This document shows, one piece after another, positions 55,040-64,000 of a DNA stretch of 64,000 nt. Both the position numbers and the translations under genes were made by a program. The notes beneath the pieces were generated by a model that saw nothing but the letters and a program-made list of their open reading frames with translations, did not search any database and was not told the origin of the DNA. Location: contig NW_006921532.1 of assembly GCF_000340215.1 (NCBI RefSeq), forward strand, positions 401,844 to 465,843. Reading direction: 5' to 3'. The stretch comes from Pseudocercospora fijiensis CIRAD86 (taxonomy: Eukaryota; Ascomycota; Dothideomycetes; Mycosphaerellales; Mycosphaerellaceae). Within the stretch, counting starts at the first letter, position 1. The number at the start of each line of letters is the position of its first letter.

Positions 55040-58000
55040 AAGTCTCTTTCTATATTATCGCCGTCGCTGTCTATAATAGCTCCCTCTATAACTTCTACTA
55101 GCGCTTATATAAGCAACATCCCTAAGCTAAAGAATAAGGAGAATTATCTATTATAGTCTTATACCGCTAAGGGTGCCCTTAAAGGCATATAGGTATAGCG
55201 CTATATCTAAGGGACCCGCCTAAAGCCTAATATTAAGTTGTCTTCTAAAACTTAGTTAGAGTTTAAAGACCGATAAGATAAATAGGAAGCAAAAGATCAA
55301 TTAGCGCGTACGTAGATCTTTGCTAACTATATCGCTAAGGTTTAGCAGTCGTTACTTAGTCTCGCTATATCGTAGGAAGTGTAGACTTACCTATATAAGA
55401 AATATACTAGTAAAGGTGGGTCTACTAAATTTATACTCTACTAGGAATATATCACCCTTCGGTATAATAGCAAGGACATTAAGAAGTTCTGCAATAAGTA
55501 CAAGAAGAAGCTTAGTGCCTTAAAGGATACTAAATTAGCTATTAGCTAATACTAGGCTGTCTATATGTTTATTATATAGATCTCTCTATTCTACGAGGCT
55601 TTCGTATAGATACGCCGAGAGCAGATACGCGCCTCCGAATACACTATTAACGATAACACACTTAACAATATTATTAGCGCGTTGCTTAATAAGAATGTAG
55701 CTTAATTAAACTAGGCCTAATATAACGGCTTCTTTAGTCTTTAACGCTAACTATAATAGTAAGGTAGCAATAGCAATAGCAATAGTCGAGGTAACTCGAA
55801 CCGTAGCGGTCGTAGTAGCCGCGGAAACAATAACAATAGTCGAGGCCGCGGTAGAAGCAACTAGAACTAGAATAGCTATTAGTCTAACCGTAAGAAGTGC
55901 GCCTATTATTAGGGGTTACACCCTTCTAACCGCTACTATACTAAGTACCCTTATCTAAAGGAGGAAGACCGACTGCGTCGTAAACAGTAGAAGGCTAAGA
56001 AGAAGGGGGTGTAGCAGCAACAGTAGCAGCGTAGACTAACTATATAGCAACAACCGCTATCTAGTTAGAATAGTGCTTAGGGGCTATATACGGCTAATGC
56101 TACCCCGGGGGTGTTATTAGACCTAAGCTACAATTACGCCTTTACTGCAAACACTATAGTTACTGTTAGCGACTAGGTTTCTACGGCTCTTACTACTAGC
56201 ACTCGTACTACTAATTAGGTTGTCGACTTAGGTACTAGTATATATATAGTTAACGACCCTTTATTGCTTATTAAATATGAAGGCTATTACATTCCTGTCC
56301 GATTTGGTAGTAATACGAAGCACGCTACGATAGTCGGAATGGCTTAGACTAAGGTAGTTAATAAGCGTAGTATAAGCAGCATAAAGTTGTCTAATATACT
56401 GTATATGCTAGGTCTGGCAGCTAACCTCCTATCTACTAAGAAGCTTACCGATAAGGGATGTTTCTATCGGAACGACAAGCGCGTACTATTTACTGTTATT
56501 AACGGCTCGGAGGTCACTATTGCTTAGATATACCGAAAGAATAGTCTCCCCTATCTGTATATACTAACCTCTAGTCCTAACGGCTAGGTTGTTGCGCTTC
56601 TGTCGAAGAAGGGAGTACTAATAGGTACGATAGAAGAGTGGCATCTACGATATAGCTATATCTATCACCGTAAGCTATTACGAATAGAAGCTAAGGGTCA
56701 GATTGTTATTACTAGAAACAAGACCGACTTCCGAAACTGTATCGCTTGTCGTATAGTAATGTTATATAAGGAGTACAACCGACTGCTACGACTACGACTA
56801 TCTACTATTTACTACATTGTCTGTATAGATATAGTTACTATTACTAACCCTAGTCTACTATAAGAACGCTACTTCACGTTGTTTATATGCGCCAAATCAG
56901 CCTATCGATACGAATATGCTAGCTCGCTAAAGTTAGGAGCTGCAGTAGCAATTAAGGACTACCGTGTATACGTCCGTATACAAACTAGCTATTCGATCCT
57001 AATCTACTGCCTCGATAGAGGGGGTAAGTACGGCGGAAATTAGCTATTAAGCTAGGCTCGTAATTAGGGCATTGTACTGCAGGTTACAGTACCTCATTCT
57101 TCTACTTAGAATAGCCTAGCTAAGGTTAGCAATTACATCGTATATACGACCGCTCGGAAGATAATGCTCTATGCGAATTTGCTAAAGGCCCTATAGCCGT
57201 ATGCAGTTACTACTGCTATATAGGTCCTTAATATCACTCCTAGAACCTTAGAAGGTCTTAGCCCCTATACTATTATAGCTAGGAAGCTCAATTAGTCTCG
57301 AAAGCAGCTACGCCTTTAATATCTTCGTACCTATAGCTATACTGCTATTGTATATAATTACGGAGTTGCTCGTAGAAAGAAGATAGATAGCAGAGGCCTT
57401 ATTAGCAAGCTAGTCGGCTATACTAAGGACTTAGTAGACTTAGGAAAATATATAATTTACCTCCCTAACTAGTATAAGGTTATTCTATTAAAGGATGTCT
57501 AATTTATTAAGACGGCTAGTAAGCTGTTGCTTCTAGAGGGCATAAATCTATACGCTAATCCTAACGACCTAGCTAAGAACGAGTTTGTTACACTCGAGTC
57601 TATTATGCCGGCTCTGTTTAATTCTATAAGCAACGAGGCTCCGTTACTAGCCGACGCCGCTAGTATAGTCCAGCAGCTTCTAGCCTAGTAAGAAGAGCCT
57701 CTAGACGAGCCTGCTTAGGACATAGAGGTAACTAATAAGGTCGCTAGTCCGTTGCTACTCGACGATGACTTACTAGACGTTCAACTACTAGCTTTAAGTA
57801 ATAAAGATAGCTTTTAGTTAGCCGAGGAAGAGCTAGCATATAATCCAAACGCTAAGAAGGGCGAGCTAGGCTAGTTGCCTAAGTTTAAGCGACCTAATAC
57901 GATAGGCGCTCGTTCTACCCGTATAACCCGTAGCAACAAGTTAGCTCGTAACCTATTGCGTAGCTATCTAGCTAATTATAGTGTTAAGCGGTTAACTCGA

Positions 58001-59713
58001 CGTATAATAGCTAACATGCCGATAGCCTATATTAAGGGTTTTATAGCTTCCTATTACATTGCTAAACAGTTAGATAGAGACACTATTCCTATTCTAAAGA
58101 GCTATAAGGAGGCGACTTAGTCGCTATACTAGCTATAATAGAAGGAGGCCTATAAGGCTAAATACAAGTTACTAATCGACAACTATATATAGGTCTATGT
58201 ATCTCGGTTAGAGGTGCTAGAAGGTCGCAAGGTTGTCCGTAGCCGATAGGTGTTCACTATTAAGCGTAATGCTAATAGCAAGGTAAGCCGGTTTAAGGCT
58301 CGATAGGTCGTCCGTAGTTTTACATAAGTTGAAGGATAGGACTATAATAAGACCTATACGGCTATAGCTAAGCCGTCTACGCTACGAGCGCTGTTTGCAC
58401 TAATCGCTTATTACGACCTAGAGGCTAAGCAGTATAATATTCTAACGGCCTTCCTTAATGCGCTTATCGGTAATAAGTATAAGATCTACGTCGAACAGCT
58501 ATACGGTTTTAAGGACCGTAGTAGAAAGGGCATAGTTTGCCTATTACTAAAGGCACTATATAGTCTAAAACAGTCGCTAATGCTATAGTACGAAGAGCTT
58601 CGAAAGTACCTAAAGAGCCTAGACTTTGTGCTAATAATGGCTGATATATGTGTGTTTAAACACGTTGTTAGCGGCTCTATTATTATTATCTATATCGACG
58701 ACATAATTATCATCGCCTACACTCTATTAGCACTAGAGGCAGTAGCTCAGTTACTAAAGGACCGTTTTAATATACGAGAACTAGGCGACCTATACTACTA
58801 TCTCGGCATGCGGATTATCCGTAACCGCGGTTAGCGCACCATTTACGTCGTTTAAGATGCCTATTTAAATAGGCTTAGTAAGAAATATAGTATGCGTAGC
58901 CGTATCGGTCTAGCTACTCTAATAGCGCCTCGCTATATTAAGACGTCTATTTAACGCGCACCTAAGGGCTATATAGCTAGTACCGCCTTCAAGACTTAGT
59001 ATCAAGAAGGTATTAGTAAGGCACTATAGCTAGCTATAATTACGCGACCTAATGCTTGCTACACTATAGGCCTATTGTTACGATTTATCTCTAATCCTAC
59101 TAAAGAGCATTATACCGCACTCCTTTAGCTAATTAAGTACCTAGTTAGTACCCTTAGTCGTAGCATACGCTTCTAAGGCATACAGAACGATAAGCTCAAT
59201 TTTGCTAGATACTATAATGCCTTATAGGCTAACGATCTAGTTACCCGCCGCTCTATAGGCAGTTTCTACTTTACTATTGTAGGCGGACCTCTATTGTATA
59301 AGTCCGGCCGCTAGACACTCGTTACACTATTATTAACTGAAGCTAAGTATATTCAACTTACTATAGGGGCTAAGGAAGCAGTTGCCTTAGCTCGCTTATT
59401 AAAGGAAATTGGCTACAAGGGCTATATTCTTCTAGTTACGCTCTACGAGGACAATTAGTCCGCTATTGCTATTACTAAATCGACTAGCATTAATAGCCGT
59501 ACGAAGTATATAGATGCTCGTGTTTACTACATTCGAGAGAAGATTGCTAATAGTACTATTGTCGTCTAATAGGTTAGCACACATAATCAGATAGCCGATA
59601 GCTTCACTAAGCCGCTTAATAAGATTAAGCACGGCCGCTTTGTTAAACAACTAAACCTAGTGGATTGCAAGGCCGCTATTAAGAGCGCTGCAAAGCTAGC
59701 TACTAAGTACTAA
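55040..59713 (+). pseudogene. Copia gag-pol polyprotein (dead)
   Basis: One plus-strand frame can be followed from about 55.04 kb to a TAA at 59711-59713, broken only by stop codons, so inactivation was by point mutation and not indels. Blocks: gag KLKNKENYLL; a decayed zinc knuckle near 55.90 kb (K-C-A-Y, expected Cys now Tyr); protease-like VDLGTSIYIVND at 56222; integrase start WHLRYSYIYHRKL near 56.64 kb; RT with LKALYSLKQS and an intact YIDD (58691-58702); RNase H with LLTEAKYIQLTIGAKEAVAL, SRTKYIDARVYYIREK and IADSFTKPLNK. The start Met was not identified. Confidence 0.9.
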
Positions 59714-59868
59714 GAAGAAAGGGCCTTTGTTTGCTTTGTCTGTTTAACCTAAGAGTGGTCTAGTTTGTTTACCTGTTTCTGCTTACCTAATACCCCTGTT
59801 TGCTTTGCCAACTGAATAGCTAATGTGTTTGTTTTATTCTATAGCGATATGCACGTGCTAAGGGGGTG

Positions 59869-59994
59869 ACTTAGAGTATGTGTCTAGGTGTTAGGGTCTA
59901 TTACGTGCCTAATGCCTAAGGCTGCAACTGCTACACTTCATCTTTAGACTTTCCGTAGATAGTCCTTCTTCTGAATACATTAGTTACATTAAGT
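59869..59994 (+). repeat. 3' LTR of the Copia element
   Basis: 126 bp, partner of 54659-54784. It retains C or G at six of the seven differing sites' unmutated state, so it is the less mutated copy. Confidence 0.92.
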
Positions 59995-59999
59995 TACTT

Positions 60000-60790
60000 A
60001 TAATAGCTAGAATAGTAGTCTACGTTATCTTTAACGTACTTATACCTTCTATAGGCTATTTAATATATATAGCCCTTACGTAAAGGTTGCTATAGTACTA
60101 GTAGTAGTAGAGGTAGAATAGGCCTTCTAGGCTAGGCTTAGCCTATTTTATCGCTTCTTTAAGTTACTACTAGTTACTAGCCTATAGCTTCTTACTAGTT
60201 TATAGCTTTAGGTAGTAGTAGCCTCGGTTTATAGCTACGTAGAAGAGCCTAATAATATAGCTAATATTAGATATAGAAGGGCAGCGATAAAATATTAATA
60301 GTAAGGTATATATAATAGCGATAGTAATAGTAAGGTAGAAAATAGCTATTTAGCGGTAGAATATATAACTAATAAATCTGCCTTAGGCCTTCTCTACGAT
60401 TAGACGACTAATTTATAAATAGCTAGGACTAATTTACGAATAGTCGCGCCTATAAATATCTAATAGAAGAGGTCGTAAGTAAAGAAAGTTTAGCGATTTA
60501 TACGAAATTTAGAAGCTAGCGGCGCCGCTAGACATTATCGAACTAGAAAATACGATCGGGATATATATATAAGGAGGACAGATCGGATCTACTCTCCCCT
60601 TATTAGTATATTAGTTATTCTAAGTAAAGCTAAATTTTTCTAAGTCCTTTAAGCTAGATTTTTAAGATAACGCGATATATAGATATAGCGATTTTAGTAA
60701 AGAAATAGAGGCAATAGAATGCCCTCTTTCGGACTAGAACATCCACTCTATAACAAAGGGCGTAGGTAGATAAAGAGATAGCCTTAGAAT
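60000..60790. repeat. RIP-mutated repetitive DNA, unassigned
   Basis: TA-rich sequence with many TAG/CTA words and no recognisable domain. Composition becomes normal at about 60.8 kb. A TATAAA word lies near 60.98 kb, possibly part of the old promoter of the methyltransferase gene. Confidence 0.55.
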
Positions 60791-61152
60791 TCAGGATGTC
60801 CCTAATAGAGTTTGTTAGGGATCAAACATGCGCAGGCGCGACCGGACAAGTTCTGTCCTCCTTATATGCAAAACCCACGATCGAGTCAAACCCTGGGCTG
60901 GAGCCAGGCGAGCCTCCGCCGAGTTCTCATGTAGTTCTACCAGCCAGCGAATGCCGGGGCAGCTGCAGCAAGTGTTATAAAAGTACCTTGCCCCGACAGC
61001 GAATTGGGATCAAGCCTACCATGTTAGGACTTGGCTTGCGCAGTTATCTCGCGGGTTAAGAAACAGGAGGGAATTTTCGAGACATAGGCAGCCTTTTCAG
61101 ATCACAAAGGCGTAGCTCCGCGGACGCTGGAAAGAGCTAGGAGTTGGTAGAA

Positions 61153-61955
61153 ATGGAGGCAGACGAACATGACGAGCATGATAGCACGTTCGGCGGAGAC
61201 AGGTATGTGGAGACACTGTTCCGTATGCCTATTTTCTATGCAGCATGTCACACGGAATGCATATTGAGCGTTATGCTGCAGTCTAGCTCGACTAGCCTCA
61301 TCTCGAGCGCAAGACAGTTCCATTTCGAGTACGGGCGACGATATCATGGTCAGTAGCGATAAGAATGTGCTGCACATATACTTTGCTGACCACGTTGTCT
61401 TCAGGCTACAATGCGGGCAAATACCACTTTCCGAACGATGAGGTCGAGCTCAACCGAATGGATATCGAACACTACAACCAGAAGTTGCAATTAGATGGAA
61501 AGCTTCACCTTTGTCCGCCGGATGATCCTAAGCAGGTATTGGATGTTGGGACAGGCACTGGGATTTGGTGCATTGAGACGGCTGATAAGTATCCTGAATG
61601 CGAAGTTATCGGGACAGATCTGAGGTGAGGCTATTGATCCTAACGAAATGAAGCGCATTGCTGATGTCTGTGTGCCCCTTTAAGTCCGGTACAGCCCAGT
61701 TGGGTACCACCCAATTGCAGATTCGAAGTGGATGACTTCGAGCAGGACTGAACATGGGGCGACTCGCGTTTTGATATGATCCACGACAGATTCCTAATGG
61801 GCTCAATAACGAGCCATGCGGAGCTTTACAAGAAAGTATATTCAGCCCTCAAGCCAGGATGCTGGTTGGAATTGGTGGAGATAGAGTGCGGTAAGTGGAA
61901 CAGCGTATTGCGGTATTCAATAAGTCGCGCCATGCGGGCGGAGGTCTCGAATATT
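61153..61955 (+). pseudogene. LaeA-like (TAM-domain) methyltransferase gene, broken
   Basis: Family members are SAM-dependent methyltransferases common in fungal secondary-metabolite loci. Exons can be traced: 61153-61202, 61287-61348, 61405-61624, 61685-about 61890, with consistent introns (61203-61286 GTATGT...TAG, 61349-61404 GTCAGT...CTGAC...CAG, 61625-61684 GTGAGG...AAG). The joins give DSTFGGD, FHFEYGRRYHG-YNAGKYHFPND, then motif I QVLDVGTGTGIWCIETAD, VIGTDLS-PVQPSWVPPN and FDMIHDRFLMGSITS. A TGA at 61749-61751 sits where the family has Trp (before TWGDSRFD). After VYSALKPGCWLELVEIECG similarity is lost and RIP-type sequence begins by about 61.97 kb, so the C-terminus is gone. Confidence 0.8.
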
Positions 61956-62049
61956 CCGCGTACCCTTAGTTTTTCCGTAGACCCACTCTCTCTATACAAA
62001 ATAGGAGGCAAACTAGGGACGGAACGAAAGTCTTTCTTACCTCTACCTA

Positions 62050-64000
62050 CTTAGGTTCTCTAGTGACGATTGGGGTTAAGAACGAGGCCAATCCGGAAGC
62101 CGTTAACGAGCCGTTACTATACTAAGAGCTTCTAAGCGACAGTAGAAGCCCTCTTCGAAGAAGAAAGAAGCCCTTACCGCATAACAACTAGCTGCTAATA
62201 ATGCTAATCGAGCTACTTACAAGCGCCGCCGAGAGCCGACTATTAAGTTAAGTAAAGGACCGGATACTAACGACGAGTTGCTAGCTACTAAGACCTAGCA
62301 AACCTAGCAAACAGGTATCGATAATAAGGATAATATATCGGCTAAAGAAGAAGATAAAGCTATTAAACAAGAGCGAGAGGTCTTCGAGTACGTAATATAG
62401 TAGATAATAGTTAATCCGGTTAACCTACGGTTGCTACTATCGAGCGAGTGCTATCCTTATAAGATTAGTAGCAATAGTAACTCCTACTGCGACGACTTCT
62501 ACGATTAGTACGCTAATTGGCTTATAACTAGCTCTAACGGTAACGACTATAAGTTAGCTAGCTTAGAGATTGTTGCCTTAGCGGACAAGATTAAGACTAA
62601 ATACTACTTCTATAGTACTAGTATTAAGAAGGTCAATTTCTAGTATACGTACGATATACTGTCTTCTTAGTATTCGCAAGGCAAGAAGGGCCTTAGATTA
62701 GACTTTAAGCTGTCGGTTAAGCGCCGGAAGACAGTAACTATTAAAGAGCCGTCTCGTAGCATAGGTAGAGCCTCGTAGGGTCGTCGAAACCGGACAACTA
62801 GAGCCCGTACGACAGCAACTTAACAATAACTAGACGCTCTACGTACGAGCTAGGTTAAAGCCGAGGGTTAATCTAAGGGCTTAGAAGCTAAAGCCGACGA
62901 CAATAATGCCGCTTTAACTAGCTTACTATCGGATTAGCGCTACGAGTTAGCAAAGCGATAGCCGTATAAGAACAGATACTGCTAGAATAAGGGTGGGTTA
63001 TGCTAGTTTAGCGGTCCGGATAGAGCGGAAGATTACTATAAGATCTACCCTAAGATTGCCTCTCGTTAGGTTAAAGGCACGAGAGACGGCCGTCTAACTA
63101 TTAACGATCTAGGCTCCGCATTAGCATTAAAGATATAGAAGAATAGGGGTAGACAGCTTCTTAACCCGTTTAAGACTCTACGGACTGCTAGAACAACCGC
63201 TACTAGCTCTTCAACCCCTGTTGTAATCTATAATTACTATAACAATAGCTAGGTTAATGCTCCGAAGAAGCGCTCTCGTAGGTCTAGTCCGCTAGTAGCT
63301 TCTAGTCTACTAACGACTGCTATGCTATTAAGTCTATTTCCGGCTTTAATTGCTTCCTATTAGTCGTATATAGCGGATATAGAATTAATAGGCTTCTTTA
63401 GCTAGTTACGTAAAGAGTTAAGTAGCAGCTAGAGTGAACGATACGCAGATATAGCCAATATTAAGCGTGTCTTCGCTAAAGAGGGTAACTTCTTACTCAA
63501 GCAGCTAAGGAGGGTTAAATTAGACCGTTAGGTTGCTACTAGACTCAAAGAAGGGCAATACGATCGCTTTATTACTGTAGTAAAGCGATACATTAGCAGT
63601 TAAGTCCGTAAGCAGCGTCTTAACCGTATTAATAAGTCGTCTAACAGCCTATTCTATAGTTAGCTACAGAAGCGCTGTTTTAGTATAGAAGCGAGGTTAA
63701 GGGTGAATTTCCGGGTAGGTCGGCGGCTTAATAGCTAGTTCTTTAGCTTAACTAATGCCGATTGTCTTTCTACTAACACTACGTATTTTTGTATAGTATA
63801 AATTAGAGGTGTATCAGATAGTTATAGTCTCGGCTTATATACTTGTAGGAATAAAAAAACAATGCGTTATAGTATCGCGCTAGCATTGAATTAGAAGCCG
63901 TCTAAACTATATATTAAGCCGAGACCTACTAAGCTAAACCGCCGGTGCAGACCGAGTAGAAGCCGAGATTCTAGCTAGAGTAGAGGCTAAGAAGTCGCGA
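62050..64000 (+). repeat. RIP-mutated repeat with decayed plus-strand coding sequence, family unknown
   Basis: A plus-strand reading from about 62.2 kb shows protein-like stretches separated by TAG/TAA, for example KLSKGPDTNDELLATKT, SGPDRAEDYYKIYPKIASR and DGRLTINDLGSALALKI, with a Ser/Pro-rich middle and a helical end near 63.4-63.6 kb. I cannot place it in a transposon class. No LTR or TIR found; it continues past the window. Confidence 0.5.
63827..63925. repeat. Short inverted repeat in the right-hand repeat block
   Basis: GTCTCGGCTTATATA at 63827-63841 and its near reverse complement TATATTAAGCCGAGAC at 63910-63925, one base of length difference, about 68 bp apart. It could be a transposon end structure or a small hairpin. 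Confidence 0.55.

Larger units (their letters stand above)
54659..59994 (+). mobile_element. Complete Ty1/Copia LTR retrotransposon, RIP-inactivated
   Basis: 5336 bp bounded by two 126-bp LTRs (54659-54784, 59869-59994) and the 5-bp duplication TACTT (54654-54658, 59995-59999). The order gag, protease, integrase, reverse transcriptase, RNase H is that of Copia. A purine tract AAGGGGG precedes the 3' LTR (ending about 59866). LTRs begin ACTTA and end TAAGT, a perfect 5-bp inverted repeat, instead of the usual TG...CA. In the 5' LTR junction TAGTTATAAGC (from 54784) could be a mutated primer-binding site, but this is tentative. Confidence 0.93.

Overview
The window looks like nuclear DNA of a filamentous ascomycete (Pezizomycotina, most likely a Dothideomycete). 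Reasons: short 50-72 bp spliceosomal introns with GT...CTAAC/CTGAC...AG signals, typical filamentous-fungal gene families (GH55 glucanase, Pmt4, bZIP/DUF3425, LaeA-like methyltransferase), and transposons inactivated by C-to-T change in CpA context (repeat-induced point mutation, RIP), seen as in-frame TAG/TAA stops where CAG/TGG/CAA codons would be. Genus was not determined.

Layout. 1-8.1 kb: RIP-mutated repeats (minus-strand Ty3/Gypsy remnant running off the left edge, a 317-base gap, a Myb/SANT-like transposon ORF). 8.4-10.9 kb: one intact secreted GH55 beta-1,3-glucanase gene marooned between repeat blocks. 11.4-14.7 kb: degenerate PIF/Harbinger-like element with two convergent ORFs. 15.75-26.38 kb: a second Harbinger-like element with 46-bp terminal inverted repeats and a TTA target duplication, split by a 7.1-kb Ty3/Gypsy chromovirus with its own LTRs and a TATAC duplication. 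26.4-54 kb: a gene-rich island of ordinary composition. 54.66-59.99 kb: a complete RIP-killed Ty1/Copia element with paired 126-bp LTRs and a TACTT duplication. 61.2-62 kb: a broken methyltransferase gene. 62-64 kb: more RIP-mutated repeat.

The gene island mostly holds housekeeping genes: a disordered repeat protein, Nop12 (ribosome biogenesis), a Dep1/Sds3-like Rpd3L subunit, Pmt4 O-mannosyltransferase, an Erg6-like methyltransferase, a Scy1-like pseudokinase, a bZIP/DUF3425 regulator, a mitochondrial branched-chain aminotransferase and a multispanning membrane protein. They do not form an obvious single pathway.

The most interesting locus is 50800-52162 (minus): a six-exon gene for a secreted protein of about 322 residues. 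Its C-terminal half is a tandem series of Gly-rich amphipathic units, each ending in Lys-Arg. Each unit sits on its own frame-preserving exon, and two adjacent introns are 54/55 identical. It has the layout of a Kex2-processed repeat-peptide precursor and grew by exon-plus-intron duplication. It lies about 2.5 kb from the edge of the right-hand repeat block.
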